This document shows positions 28,806-43,378 of a stretch of DNA of 64,000 nt, piece by piece. This stretch comes from Phallus indusiatus (Eukaryota; Basidiomycota; Agaricomycetes; Phallales; Phallaceae), in contig JAQFWX010000021.1 in NCBI GenBank assembly GCA_027605045.1, positions 186,001-250,000 of the forward strand. The letters run 5' to 3'. A program made the translations under genes and the position numbers. Below the pieces are notes generated by a model. It was not told the DNA's origin. It did no database searches and saw only the letters and a list, made by a program, of their open reading frames with translations. Each line of letters starts with the position of its first letter. The first letter of the stretch is position 1.

Positions 28806-30891
28806 CTAAACTAACCATATTTTTCTTCGTTTTAAAAGCAACGCGCGAGAGAGAAAAAGAAGCAAAACGCCAACCAAAATGATTATCTACAAAATAAATC
28901 AGCTGCTTTCCCCAGAAATATTATCGCGAAACGTACGCTGACGACAACTGTAGTCTTGTTCCACTTGTATTCTGGAGCATCCAGGATTTCCCCTGCAACA
29001 GGCCCGGCAATAAGATTGAAAAAACTTTGAATAAATGATGAGTAACCAAACGCAAATCTAATATTTTCGTTCTTGACGTGAGACAGGTTTGTCAGTCATG
29101 GTCCAATGCCTACCCAAGATCACTAATGTTGTCTACATATGCAGAAACCGTAGATGCCCCCAAGGAAACGCCTGTAAAAAGAGAAAAAAAATATTGTCAA
29201 GCAATCGATATTTGAGGAATCTTATTAGAATAACATACATCCTCCCGAAAGAATTCCATAGAAAATTGCAAAAGTAACCAATCCCTGCGAGTCCGTTGCT
29301 TTGGTCATTGTAAAGCTGACGATTCCTAAAAGAAAGGATCCTCCAGTAACCGCTTTTTTGTAGATATTCAGTACATTTTGATGAAAATAACCCCCAAAAA
29401 TGAAATCTTACTGTTCAACACACCAAATTTATCGGCCATAAATCCCATCATAATTCGTCCTATAATAGTTGCGCCGTTCAAAATGGTTATCTTTCAGAAG
29501 TAAATTCAATGAGTTTTGTTTCGACAAGATACGAACTCACCGAAACGCAAGATTGGTTGAAATTCCGTGGAGGACCGCAAACAGCTGAACATAAAAAACT
29601 GTACAAATGCGACGGGGGAAATGAGAGCATATCGCTAGAATCAAAGACTAAAACACAAACTCGGGAAGTACACGGCAAAGATTAGAAGGGAAGCTCTTGA
29701 CACAACGAGTTTGAGATTCGAATTCAAGATAACATAACAGAAAAGAACCGGCAACACACCCTAATATAGCTACGAGAAAAGGAACGTCCGTGGCTACTTT
29801 TTTGATATTGGGCTTTGGAACGTTATCTCTCCTCAGCCGCCTGGGAGGAAGTCGAGGTCGCATTGAAACATTCGCGGCAACCAGGATAACTAGAAATATG
29901 AGGCAGAAAATTCTACAACCCATGTGAGTAAGAATAAGGAGACGAATCAAACGGACATGTACCTGATTGCCCAGGCAAAACCTACTCCTCCGTTTAACAA
30001 ATGATTGAAACTGATAGCTTGAACTATTGCGCCAACGGCTCCGCCTAAGGAAATTCACTCAGATAAACTAGTAAGTGAGCAATGTGTGAGCACCTAGTGT
30101 TGCGATTCCTATTGCCAGGGCTCTTCGACGCTTGAAGTAATGAAAACATTGATATAGAAGGCACGTAGATCAATCCCATCCCTAATCCAACACCCAAACC
30201 TTGTGCGAGAAATACCTGATAAAATTGATGTGGTTTGGCAAAGGAAAGCATAAAATATCTATGTCATCATTAGAAATATACCATTGATAATTCGGGTCTA
30301 CTGACGAGAAAATGTAGATTGTGGAACCAATGAGCATTAGGGGCCTTAGGTATCCTTCATCAAAAAGCTTTCCGGTGGGAAGACCAAGAAAAAAAATGAG
30401 GAAGACTTGTACGCTCCCAATCCATGCTATCTTAGACGGACTGTTGTTGTTAAGGAATATCCTCTTCAACATCTTCATTAATGTACGATAGTATTTATGA
30501 AGAATAATCAAGCTCACTGTGTAATAATCTTGGAAAAAACCAAAGCAATAAATGGATCCTTGGGTTAGGAGTGATACGCAGAAACTAACAAGCCATTTTT
30601 CAATCGACATATATCATGACGATGAAATTCTCACCTAGCAAAAACAGTTACCCAAGCCTGCCGACCGCCTTCTGGAAACTTGTCCGAACTTGAGTAATCC
30701 AAATGCGGCGTTTCATCCAATTCAGAAATTAAATCATGGCTCAGTTCTTTGGCCTCTGGCATTACTGCTAACGATATGGTCATATATGTACGAGCTTCCG
30801 AGGAGTTGACCGGTGGGCTTAAAAGGGGTACCATTGGTAGGGATTCACAACGGAAGGCTGCGCTTTCATTTGGCGGGAGTACGTAGTCCAT
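28806..30891 (-). CDS. MCT-like major facilitator transporter with an apparent frame break
   Basis: This is a membrane carrier resembling fungal monocarboxylate-transporter-like (MCH/MCT) proteins; the substrate is unknown. Exon 1 (30891-30635) encodes an acidic N-terminus ending EGGRQAWVTVFA, the usual motif before helix 1. Exons 30584-30518, 30463-30306 and 30258-30094 follow, with SPSKIAWIGSVQVFLIFFLG and GLGVGLGMGLIYVPSIS. Later exons, to the stop at 28806-28808, include SFNHLLNGGVGFAWAIR, FYVQLFAVLHGISTN, GRIMMGFMADKFG and the last helix IIILVGVLLLFLS. Near 30140 the frame must shift (around ATGTTTTCATTAC) to reach the conserved HYFKRRRALAIGIATL, with no room for an intron. The gene is therefore probably inactive, or the base is wrong. 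Confidence 0.8.
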
Positions 30892-31832
30892 ATTACACGC
30901 AAAATGTCGACGCGATATTGAGAACTGAGAGTCGAAGGTGATGAGTACAGCCGTGGGCAGCCCGAACGAGCCCGCGTCGGGCTGTAGTGGCCTGAAATTC
31001 CTTAAGAGCTAATTGCGTGCTGGGCAGTCCGACTCATAGCAAGAACGAAACTGCATAAATAATAAGATTGAGCTTGTACACTAATAATCAAAAGTGGTCA
31101 AAAACACGAAGTACGATTCCTGCAGAAACAGGCCCAAAATGGTTAGCGCCCTTGTAGGATGAAAGCCGAAATGATCTGTTAGTTTTTACTAACTTTCCAT
31201 AAAACCACAAACTTAATGGTAAACCACATAATTGTTCATCGACGAGAGATGTCTTCCAAAGTCAAAGTCTGGCCGTCAGCCAGAGTGTCTCAAATGAGTT
31301 TTGTTCAGAAGGTCAACGGCTCGGATCTTAGCTAGCATACTCAAATGGAAAAGAAAAGTAGGATATCGGTGGGCTGCTCAAACTTGAATCCAAAATTTAA
31401 TCGAGAGTTCTGAACAAATCTGTCAATATTGCATGGTAGAAGTACAAGTGAACAACCAGTGAAATCGAAGTCTAGGGAGGAAAGCTTAAATATGATGTTA
31501 GAAAAACTAACCTTTCAGTAAAGCGAATAGTATGAAGTTGCGAAGAAAGATATAAAGGAGAGGTTACCACTAAGCCTAAGGAGCTAGAAGATCTTTTACC
31601 CCCTTCGTCTCGTAATAATGCTGTGTCTATTATTCTCCGAGCCAATCATAATTTATATCATCTTTCTGGTGTGCTTATTTCACTCTGCGATAATATAAAT
31701 GAGATGAAAGTATGTTTTGCTTTGTAAAACCTGGATTTGGATTCGAATCAATAAAACGACATGAGATTTGTGATGAGGCATTCTGATACTTACGCTACAT
31801 TACAAACAGGGTTTTTAATTGGTATATCGTAT
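30892..31832. other. Intergenic between transporter promoter and prefoldin 3' end
   Basis: About 940 bp without a supported gene or recognisable repeat. Confidence 0.4.
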
Positions 31833-32734
31833 TTATCCTTTGGTCTGCTCTGACTCTCCACGCTGCCGTCGTTCTCTACGTCGTTTAACGTCCCAATTAT
31901 ATACTCTCGCGGTATTAACTTCCATGACTGTTATTTGTTCGCGGAGGAACTCGAGATCCTAACAAGTATGACGTGAAATACAATCAGCCGATGAATAAAA
32001 CAAACAACAAGTAAAACAAGCCAACCTCAATGACATTTTCAAGATTACGCTCGGCAGCGGATTGTTTGGACGATAGTAAATCTATAGCCTCTTGCAACGA
32101 ATACGAAAGCATTACGTTTGCCTGACGATATATGTGATATCTGAAAAGCATAACGACCTAAATGAGACACGTACTCCTAGCCATAGGTAAACGACGTCTG
32201 TATCTTCGAGGGTCGCTTCGGCGTACAGGGTAGCGTTCAGCTCAAATGTGGTAGTTAGCGGCTTTGAGGTTTCATTAGATTCATCATCTAGATCGTCTTC
32301 ATCATTTGCTTTCATTTTTCCTTGCTAAAAAAATCATATAAACGACGTTCAGATAAACATTCTGACAATAACGTACTCGTCTTTCTTGTAGAAACTGAAC
32401 CATCGCTAGTGTCTTCTTTATGTCCGGAATCTTCTCCTCTAACCCCTTCCGCCGCTGTGTCAAGTTGAGCTCCATATATCGATATTTTCTAGATGTAGTT
32501 GTTAATCAGTTGTAACTTGGACGGACAAAGAAGACATACGCGATAGCTTCCTGGAATTGTTTAAGTGTACTCTCGATTTCCGCCTCAGGGCCTCCGATAT
32601 GTTCAACAACATCACTCTAAATTCAAAAGAAATAAAAACGTTTTTAGTTACACGAAAATCGACAATATCAAACTTACAACAAACGGTGCTTGTGGTATTC
32701 CCCTCGGATTCGTTTTTATCTCAGGAGGAGACAT
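31833..32734 (-). CDS. PAC10: Prefoldin subunit 3 (205 aa)
   Basis: This is an alpha-class subunit of the hexameric prefoldin that hands nascent actin and tubulin to the CCT chaperonin in the cytosol. Exons 32734-32678, 32616-32540, 32488-32377, 32324-32175, 32121-32026 and 31958-31833 join in phase through introns of 50-67 nt. Markers are an N-terminal coiled coil ([19 protein letters not shown]), the hairpin region [19 protein letters not shown] with [17 protein letters not shown], and the C-terminal coil [20 protein letters not shown] typical of subunit 3. Length is normal. It is divergent from MRD1, with 131 bp between the two ATGs. Confidence 0.93.
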
Positions 32735-32865
32735 GGCGATTGCCAGGAAGCTTAGTAGGCGATCGGGCGCCTATAAAAGGCAAAAAAAAGTTAAACGCCT
32801 GTTCTTCTCCAACTCCATCCACCGCGACCACTTTTTTTCTCTCCAACTCGTCTTATATTGTATGA
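32735..32865. promoter_or_regulatory. Short divergent promoter between prefoldin 3 and MRD1
   Basis: The two start codons are only 131 bp apart on opposite strands, so the genes must share this region for transcription initiation. It contains A-rich and T/C-rich tracts and a TATAAAAG-like sequence near 32772. Core elements were not resolved further. Confidence 0.5.
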
Positions 32866-35607
32866 ATGAGTAGATTGTTGATCAAGAATCTTCCAGTCAA
32901 CGCCTCCAATGACTCACTCAGAACGCATTTCTCCTCAGTAAAACATCTTTCCCCAGTCATCACAGACGTTCATGTCGCTCGTAAAGCTGACGGAACTCCT
33001 CGTCGTTTCGCCTTTGTAGGGTTCAAGACCGAAGAGCAGGCTGCTGCTATTGCTAAATATTTTGACAAGACTTACTGGGGTAGCCAAAAAATAGTTGTTG
33101 AGGTTGTGCAAGTAGGCCATATTTTTCTCGGTGGGATACTTGATTAACAGACACAAGGGTGTTAAAAATGCTCCAACTCCAAGGCCCAACAAGCGACCTC
33201 GAGCGGAGAATACGACCAAGGATACTACTACAGCCGCCCCTTCCATGGGAGAGGAGAGCGTTGATCAACCACAACCCGCCGATATTTCGGACATGGATTG
33301 GCTGAAAGCTAAACTCCATCGGGGTCTCCAAGAAACGGAAACGGACACCAGAGTCTTCGAGCAATCCGACGACGAAGATAAGGCTCCAGACGACAAAGAC
33401 AAAACCTCCGAAGACAAACCTCCAGCTGTTACGTCTGCCGAGTTGTCACCGGATCCGACAGCCAGTACCAAACAGACCATCCTTTCAACTCGACGGTTAT
33501 TTGTCAGAAATTTGACCTTCTCATGTAGCAGTGAGGAATTGAAAGAGTTGTTTGGCCAATATGGCGCAATTGAACAGGTAAGATGACAGTTTTTAATCTT
33601 CTTGATCTTCTTTCGTTTCGTCTGGCTATGATTGTAAATCACATAGGGACATCAGATTCCGTCAGGAATATGATGATTACCGGGATAGATAGTAGATATT
33701 ATTCTGAGCCTTTTCTTTTGAATTTATTCGCTTTGGTCCATGGTACTCATTCCTTCTTTTATTTAGGTGATTAAATATCCTTCTCTGCTCGAATGATGTA
33801 TCCAACCATAGGGACATCAGACCGTCTTCCCAAAGTGGAAGCGGGTTGCTGATTAACCGGGAACAGATAGTAGATTTTTCTCTGATTCATCGTTCTTTTC
33901 TCCGTCTTCAAGTAATTGCTAATTTATCTGTCTTCTGAAGGTTCACATACCTTTGAAATCGGATCATACATCCAAAGGTCTTGCATTTGTGTTGTTCTCA
34001 AACCCTGAGGACGCTGTGTCAGCGTGGGAGGCTCTAGATGGCACAACTTTCCAGGGTCGTTTACTCCATATTCTAGCAGGTGTGGAACGTCGGACGGGTC
34101 ATTCAGATTCGAATAGCAGCAAGAACTTGAAAGAAGAACGCGCAGAAAAACGGAAAAAGGACTCGGGTAAAGACTTTAACTGGGCGATGCTTTACATGAA
34201 TGTGCAGTGCTTTGCTTAACATTCATCATTGTACCTTCTGGGGCTGATATCATTACTAGAGCGATGCTGTTGCATCTTCGATAGCGGAAAGGCTCAATAT
34301 TCCCAAGGCCGACCTCCTTGGTGCTTCGGGTGATGATGGCTCCAGCTCGCAGAACCCGGCAGTTAAGCTTGCTCTTGCTGAGACCCATATCATTCAAGAA
34401 ACGAGGCGATACTTTGAGGGTGTACGTGCTGTGAATGGTCTGTTAGCTTTGTTGTCTAATCAAAGTCTAGGAAGGAGTCGTCTTGGAGACGTTTGCAAAA
34501 CAATCAATTCCAAGATCGAGGATTACAATTCTTGTCAAGAATATTCCCTACGGGACCACGAGCGATACCTTGAAAACTATTTTCGATCCTCATGGCGCGA
34601 TCTCACGATTGTTGATCCCACCTTCTGGCACGTTGGCATTGGTCGAATATGAACATCCGGAAGACGCAGCTCATGCATTTCGTGCTGTGGCCTATAAGCG
34701 ATTGGGCAATTCCATCATCTACCTCGAATGGGCCCCTGAAGGATTGCTATCCGAGAAATCAGCCAAATCCCATTCAGCAAACGCAAGTGCGGACGGTACA
34801 CCAAAGGTTCTAGCTGAGCGTACAGATGTTGTCTTTAACGGCGCGTCGTCTTCGGAACCGTCAGTCCGCTCCGGAAACACCCTGTATGTCAAGAACTTGT
34901 CATTTAAAACGACATCCGAGCGGTTAGGAGAAGTCTTCAAGAAGCTGCCCGCGTTTACATTTGCTAGGGTTCAAATGAAACCCGGGCCGTCAAACCAGAA
35001 AGGGGCCCAGGAGAAGCTTAGTATGGGATACGGCTTCGTCGGATTCGCGGACAAGGAGTCTGCTCAAAAGGCTCTGGGAAGCATGCAAGGGTTCGTGCTC
35101 GATGGTCATAAGCTGTTTGTTTCTTTTGCTGGACGTGGGGCCGATGAAGAGGAGAGAAAAGAGACCAATATGGCTAAAGCCAAGACTTCGAAGATGATTG
35201 TGAAGAACGTCCCATTCGAAGCTACGAAGAAGGACATTCGGGACCTTTTTGGGTACGTCTGCGAATATAATATCGTTCAATACTTTTCATTAACTACCGT
35301 TATTCATAGCGTATATGGAACGCTCAAATCGGTCCGGCTGCCAAAGAAGTTTGACAAGCGTTCCCGTGGTTTTGCATTCTTGGAGTTCGTTTCTCGCCAG
35401 GAGGCGGAAAACGCGTACGCAGCGTTGCGGCATACACACTTATTGGGCCGTCATCTGGTATTGGACTGGGCCGGTGAGGACGAGCAAGACGTGGAGGAGT
35501 TGAGACGTAAAACTGGAATTGGGTTTGGCGGTGGGGGCGACTTACCAGGTCGTAAAAGGAAGATAGACATGGTGTTGGATGATGAAGACGTCGAAGAAGA
35601 ACACTAG
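32866..35607 (+). CDS. MRD1: MRD1/RBM19 multi-RRM ribosome-biogenesis factor (722 aa)
   Basis: This nucleolar RNA-binding protein is needed for release of 18S precursor by the small-subunit processome. Exons 32866-33111, 33158-33577, 33941-34201, 34260-34421, 34471-35252 and 35310-35607 are in phase. RRM1 begins at the start (MSRLLIKNLPVNASNDSLR). RRM2 starts at RRLFVRNLTFSCSSEELKEL and is interrupted by the 363-nt second intron. The MRD1-specific linker has DFNWAMLYMNSDAVASSIAE. Three further RRMs start at TILVKNIPYGTTSDTLK, TLYVKNLSFKTTSERLG and MIVKNVPFEATKKDIRDLF. The last exon ends in an acidic tail. Five RRMs and length match the fungal family. The long intron holds two snoRNA-like units. 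Confidence 0.93.
33624..33710 (+). ncRNA. Probable intronic box C/D snoRNA, unit 1
   Basis: Inside MRD1 intron 2: a weak C box ATGATTG (33628-33634), a C'-like ATGATGA (33670-33676), and a D box CTGA (33704-33707) followed by GCC, which can pair with GGC at 33624-33626. ATAGGGACA before a CAGA (D'-like) is complementary to TGTCCCTAT of 25S rRNA. TAGATAGTAGATA (33686-33698) is complementary over 13 nt to the adjoining TATCTACTATCTA. The rRNA sequence is recalled, not computed. The second match stops 5 nt before box D, so it may be accessory pairing rather than the methylation guide. Confidence 0.55.
33790..33888 (+). ncRNA. Probable intronic box C/D snoRNA, unit 2 (tandem relative of unit 1)
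   Basis: The layout is as in unit 1, 165 bp downstream. The C box is ATGATGT (33793-33799), then after seven bases the shared CATAGGGACATCAGA (from 33807), a TGATTA C'-like box, AGATAGTAGAT (33865-33875) and the D box CTGA (33882-33885). The guide-like blocks are conserved while the rest has diverged, which is expected of functional snoRNA paralogues rather than random intron duplication. Confidence 0.55.
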
Positions 35608-36457
35608 GACCCTGTCATCGGACGGGGAGATATAATTGTTATTAACAATGTCGAGATCGACATGTTTCTATTCGGACGATGCTACTGGGTGTGGTGCCGA
35701 AGCAAATGCTCTGCCGCGGTAACCAAGCTCATCGCCACAGTCGGCCGCCAGGGCTATCACACGAAGCGATTATTGTTGGCATCAGTATCAGATTTTTTTG
35801 CGCTCTGGCTCGAGTTTCTGTCTTTACCTAACGTGCTCGAATTGAGTTCCTGCACTTGTTGGGATTGTGAACTCGTAGTGGCGGGTGCCTTTCGTGTCAT
35901 GGTTAGTTTCACATGGTCATGTAATTACCCAAAAAAAACCGCCTTTTCGAGAAGTAAATTAAGAGTTTTTATACTCTCCCGCGAATGTTTCAAATGCACC
36001 CTTGAAACAAGCACATAATGCCGTACGGGCGTTAACGAGTCCGGAGCCACGGGCACCATTCGGACTGGTAACATGGAAATATATATGGTTCAGCTCATCT
36101 CAGTCCTTTGTTATTTTGGACAACATGGACCACTTGTTTTTGTTTTTATACTTCATTGCATGCTGCCACTGACATTTCCGAGTCGTCCCGCAAAAAACCC
36201 TCCCAGTAATCGCGGCATTACAGCCCCCCTTCGGAGTCCCAAACTTTCAGCGTCTAAGGTTACTATAAGGGAGCATCCATCAGCGTCGTTTCGTCCCCCA
36301 GCTGTACCGTCGTCAGCTTGGGCAACTTTCAACCGATCTTTTCTTATCCATTTCGAATACTTATTGGGTACCTTCATACTTCCTTCAGCCAATTTTTACC
36401 GTCTTTATTCGACGATTCTTTCACGAGTGCAAGCCTTAGCCGGAAAGGACTGTAACT
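35608..36457. other. Intergenic between MRD1 and the PAK kinase
   Basis: About 850 bp with no supported exon. The right half should contain the PAK promoter and leader. Confidence 0.4.
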
Positions 36458-39281
<2,824 letters not shown>

Positions 39282-42200
39282 GCATTACCTTTTTTTTGAT
39301 CCTATGTTCACCTCTTCGACGGGACGTTCTTTACCCTAATGACACACTTCTTTCTCCAACTCTCTCGTCCTTTTTATTTTTTTTTCATTGTTCCAATATC
39401 TCTCTGAGTCTAAATACTGTCACCCGAATATCAATATTATTCATTTCTTTTTTGGTATCACTATATGTAAATTCTCATAGCTTATCCATAGTATACAAGT
39501 GCTCGAATACTATCTTGAGGAAAGGCTGAACCACGCGTGCGTTCGAACAATAGGAATGTATTTTGTACCCGGATAATAAGGCGTAGAAAACTTCCTGTAA
39601 GATAGCTAGACATATACATAATATTCAAAACAACATATTCTGTTTTTGTTTCCATATTTCCAACTGTTTTAGTTCGCGGCCCTGGACCGGTTTCTAGTAC
39701 TCTTGTTGACACATTGCCTTTCTTTGCCTTCTCGTCAGTTTTAGAACTATGTAGCTATCGAAAGCAGCTTACTATTGTTCTTGCGTATGTGCCTCTTGGC
39801 ATTGGAGGGATTGGTAAACTTTACTCCACTGTTGACGGGAATGAGCTCCAGTAGCGCTAGCTGCTTTTAATCCGTTCGAGTCTCGACTCACCACGAACAC
39901 TTGCAAGTATGGGTTTCCCCACCATGGTGGATCCGGAAATGGACCTCTGCATTCATTTTATTTTTGTTGTTGCGGTGACTGCAGCCCAATACTGCCCAGG
40001 CGCACCGGTACCTCCATCCTTCTCCGTAATGGACTTTGTGGAACATCAACAAGTACTTAAAGGGCTTAGGAATGAGTATGAGTTTATGAAGCATTTCAGA
40101 GGAGCTGGGTGATAGAAGTGAAGTTCGCGTTCAGCCTCTATTTAAGCTCTAACGGCCAGCACTTTTTTAGGTTTTTTTCGAAGACTACGTAACGAAATAA
40201 TTATTTTCTTATCTTAAAAAAGCATTTGGTCTCATGTTTCGCCATGGCATGGAAGGACATAAACTTGGAGTTGCAAGATCGTCGTTATATTCGCGAATCA
40301 GACTCGCGTGATGGCGCCCACTGCATCCGTTATGTCCCCCAATTCCATTTCGTTTACATAAATTAAATCAATGCAAAATATTCGTTTTCACATCACGAGG
40401 AGGGTATCTTGGGTCCAAAGAAAGTGACAGGGATTTGTTATCAAAAGCGGAACGCTCACTGGCGTGCTCAAAGTTCACCGTTTGGCTAATCGAAATAAAT
40501 GTGAAAATACCACCTTATCTGAAGCTATAATCCCACTCCGTGCATATGACATTTTCGAGATTCACCAACTCATATGAAAAAAATTGCTTCGTCGGGCACC
40601 AGCGACTCCAATCATAGAAAGTGCCAAATAGATTGTCAGATACGGGATAATACTAAGTCGAACGTTTGTGAAGACTTGTTGAGTCGAGGCGGTAAGCCGG
40701 GCTTCTCAAGCTTCAGATCTCAGATCTCACGCCTCCAGTGATAATTCTTGCGATTCCGGATATATAGGCGCATTTTCTGACGCAGAATCGCTAAGAATAC
40801 TAAGTACTTAAGTACTTAAGTTCTTGACATTGTATTGTAAAAGGTTTTTCTCTTTACTTCCCTGATATGGTAGTGAACGTGACTCCTTTTTCTTCTGATC
40901 ACCACCGCCTTAAATTTCGCCGCACAAATTTGTGTGATATTCGACATCATTGGTTTTAATGAATTATATGATTGATTATACATATGTACGAGCTATCCTT
41001 TAGGAAGAACGGATGAAATTATCAACGCATATACTTATTTGAGAAACAAATATGACTGTATCTCCTCGAAAAAATGAGCGGCTCTGACTGAATTCTTATT
41101 TTTGTCCTTTCAATATGTATCCTGATCGGACTGCATACCACGATAAAGAGACAGACCGCGCTAACAACATGTTATACATCACGCCGAATAATCGGGTTCA
41201 TTTTTTTTTTGATGATGTAGGCATCGTGATTTGGTTATTTTGAGTCACTTCACAGCTTCGAGATCAAGCAAGGAAGTCTAAAAGGAAGTCTAAGTTGCGC
41301 ACTATGTCGACATTCTCGGCAGTATTTGTTTTGGTTTCATGTAAACAATATTTTGACGCTGTCTTGATTTATTTAAATCAATTTAATCAATATTATCGGA
41401 CAGTGGAAAGTAAAAGTAAGCGATGATGGGGATACAGACGTACAAAACGAGGGGCATAACGAAGGCAATAGAAGAGGGAACGAGTCCGGCATTAATTCCA
41501 TCTGCTATTCCATCTTTTTCTTCTCACTTATTTTGGTGTTTCTGGGACAGGCGGTCAGGATCTAAATTGCATGAGGGCAGCATAGGCAGTAGGTTTCACT
41601 CAGGGCCTAAACGTGAACATGTGAAACTTTACTTGCAATGTTTCCCATCTCAATTTCCTTTTTTTCTTTCCTTAAAATATTCCCTGACATAGCTTGTTTT
41701 GAGTCGACAAAAATTACGAGATTTATGCTTGTACGTACGCAGTGTCATACGACGATTCGTGGACGAATAAGTTAGGAATAACATACGGTACTACTCACAA
41801 AATGCAATTGGTGGAGAAACACAAGAAAACAGAACCATGAATTGAAATATCATCAACGCAATAAGCCTTCTTTTGATTCATGTCCTTAATACAGCCGACA
41901 ATGCGTCTAACTCGCCCGGTGAACATCATGGACGGAGGCCAAAACCTCCAAGGGTTTGTCACGCAAGTCACACGTCACGCAGTAAGTGTTGTCTCGCTCG
42001 GACGTTTTCTCCAGCCCGCTGGTAGACGTTCAGTACCATCATTGTCTTTTGCTACTTTTTATTAAAATCTCCTCGGACACTTAAGCGTAGGAACCTTGAT
42101 ATTTGAAGGACTTTTTATAGATCCTTCCAACTAAATTGAGCTTTTCGAGTTTTTGAAACCCCGAGTCGCAGCCAGTGTTTTTTTTGGCATACACAGAAGC

Positions 42201-42810
42201 TGCTCGTTCACGTCTATTCTCCGAGGCATAGTGAGACCCTTTATATTCTTTCGTTGATTTTCGGAGTTTTGTCTCAATATCTTTTTCAGTACGACAAACG
42301 TCTTTGGGTTGTATTATGTTCCTCGACAATTGAGACCTTGCGCTTGTATTTTATTTCAAATGTCGCGTCGGCGTGACAATGCTGCACTACATGCTCCTCA
42401 TACTTCGTTCATGTCGTAACAATCCGTAAACTGCATAGAATCCCCGAGAGCTTATCAGGAAGGCGACTGTGTGGAAGGGAAAAACCCTTATCAAACCACA
42501 AGACGAATGGTACCAGACACACGGAACAGGATTTACAAGAAGCTTCTATCACAACGACAGGGTGCCATAGTAGAAGAAAGAGTAACGCGAACAAACAAAC
42601 AGCCAAAGTCAAGGTCTGGACGTGTCAGGCGCAGGTCTCAGAAGCTTGCAAGGTTCGCACACACCCTCCATTTATATACATAACCTGCACTTTTTCTCCT
42701 CGGAGATCTTTCTTTCTTCTTCCCCTTTCTTTACTCTAAACTTAAAACAACAATCCAGACCGGTTCTAACAGAAACCAACCATTTAGTGCACCACCTGCA
42801 GCCTTCGAAA
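39282..42810. other. Long gene-poor stretch (3.5 kb)
   Basis: Only short, unsupported frames occur. A small direct repeat AAGTACTT is present near 40800-40820. No transposon ends, tRNA or rRNA were seen. The last 200 bp form the promoter of the next gene. Confidence 0.4.
42671..42680 (+). promoter_or_regulatory. TATA-like box upstream of the small membrane protein gene
   Basis: TTTATATACA lies about 135 bp before the ATG at 42811, followed by a long CT-rich tract, the usual architecture of expressed fungal promoters. Confidence 0.4.
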
Positions 42811-43378
42811 ATGGGCAACCCCTTGTTCAACGTGTTCGCGTTCGCAGTGCTGGTGCTCGTCATTACCACCAGAGGTTATTATCTGCGCATAAAGTAAGTC
42901 CATTTGTATATCATCTGCACAGCAGAGCTGATTTTGTCACGCCGATAGCAGTGCGAATTACAATGCTGAGATTGCTGGAGCTTTTCGGATGTTACCTGTC
43001 CCCGCCAACCAGGACATTTGGTACACAACATTCCATCATTCCTCGGCTAGATTAGTATCATCACGTTTTTCATCGTAAGTCAATCATGATTCATGAGCAT
43101 GGCCAGCTTGTCACTGAACCATTAGCAAAGAGTTTAGTGAAATTCGCACATTTACCAAACACCGACTTATTTTAGAATGGTTCCACACGAGCATGACGGA
43201 CATGAAAAACTACCGACGTTCCTTATCGAACCGTATTCAATCTCCTTCAGAGATATTTTAGCGCCTGGGAGAAGAAGTCGGCCAGGGGCGAGATATCGTA
43301 AGCAAAACAGCCCATCATAAAAAGTACAGTTTTTATTCCTATTCTTTCAATATAGTGTATACTCTTGAAATAGACTGA
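42811..43378 (+). CDS. Small single-pass membrane or secreted protein (117 aa)
   Basis: Exons 42811-42893, 42949-43074, 43176-43297 and 43356-43378 join in frame through GT-AG introns of 55, 101 and 58 nt (three GTAAG donors). Residues 7-20 are strongly hydrophobic (NVFAFAVLVLVITT), a signal anchor or signal peptide. The rest has AGAFRMLPVPANQDIWYTTF, a His-rich piece (MVPHEHDGHEKLP) and a basic segment GRRSRPGARY. No known family. Four consistent exon phases and a good promoter argue for a real gene. The function is unknown. Confidence 0.6.
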
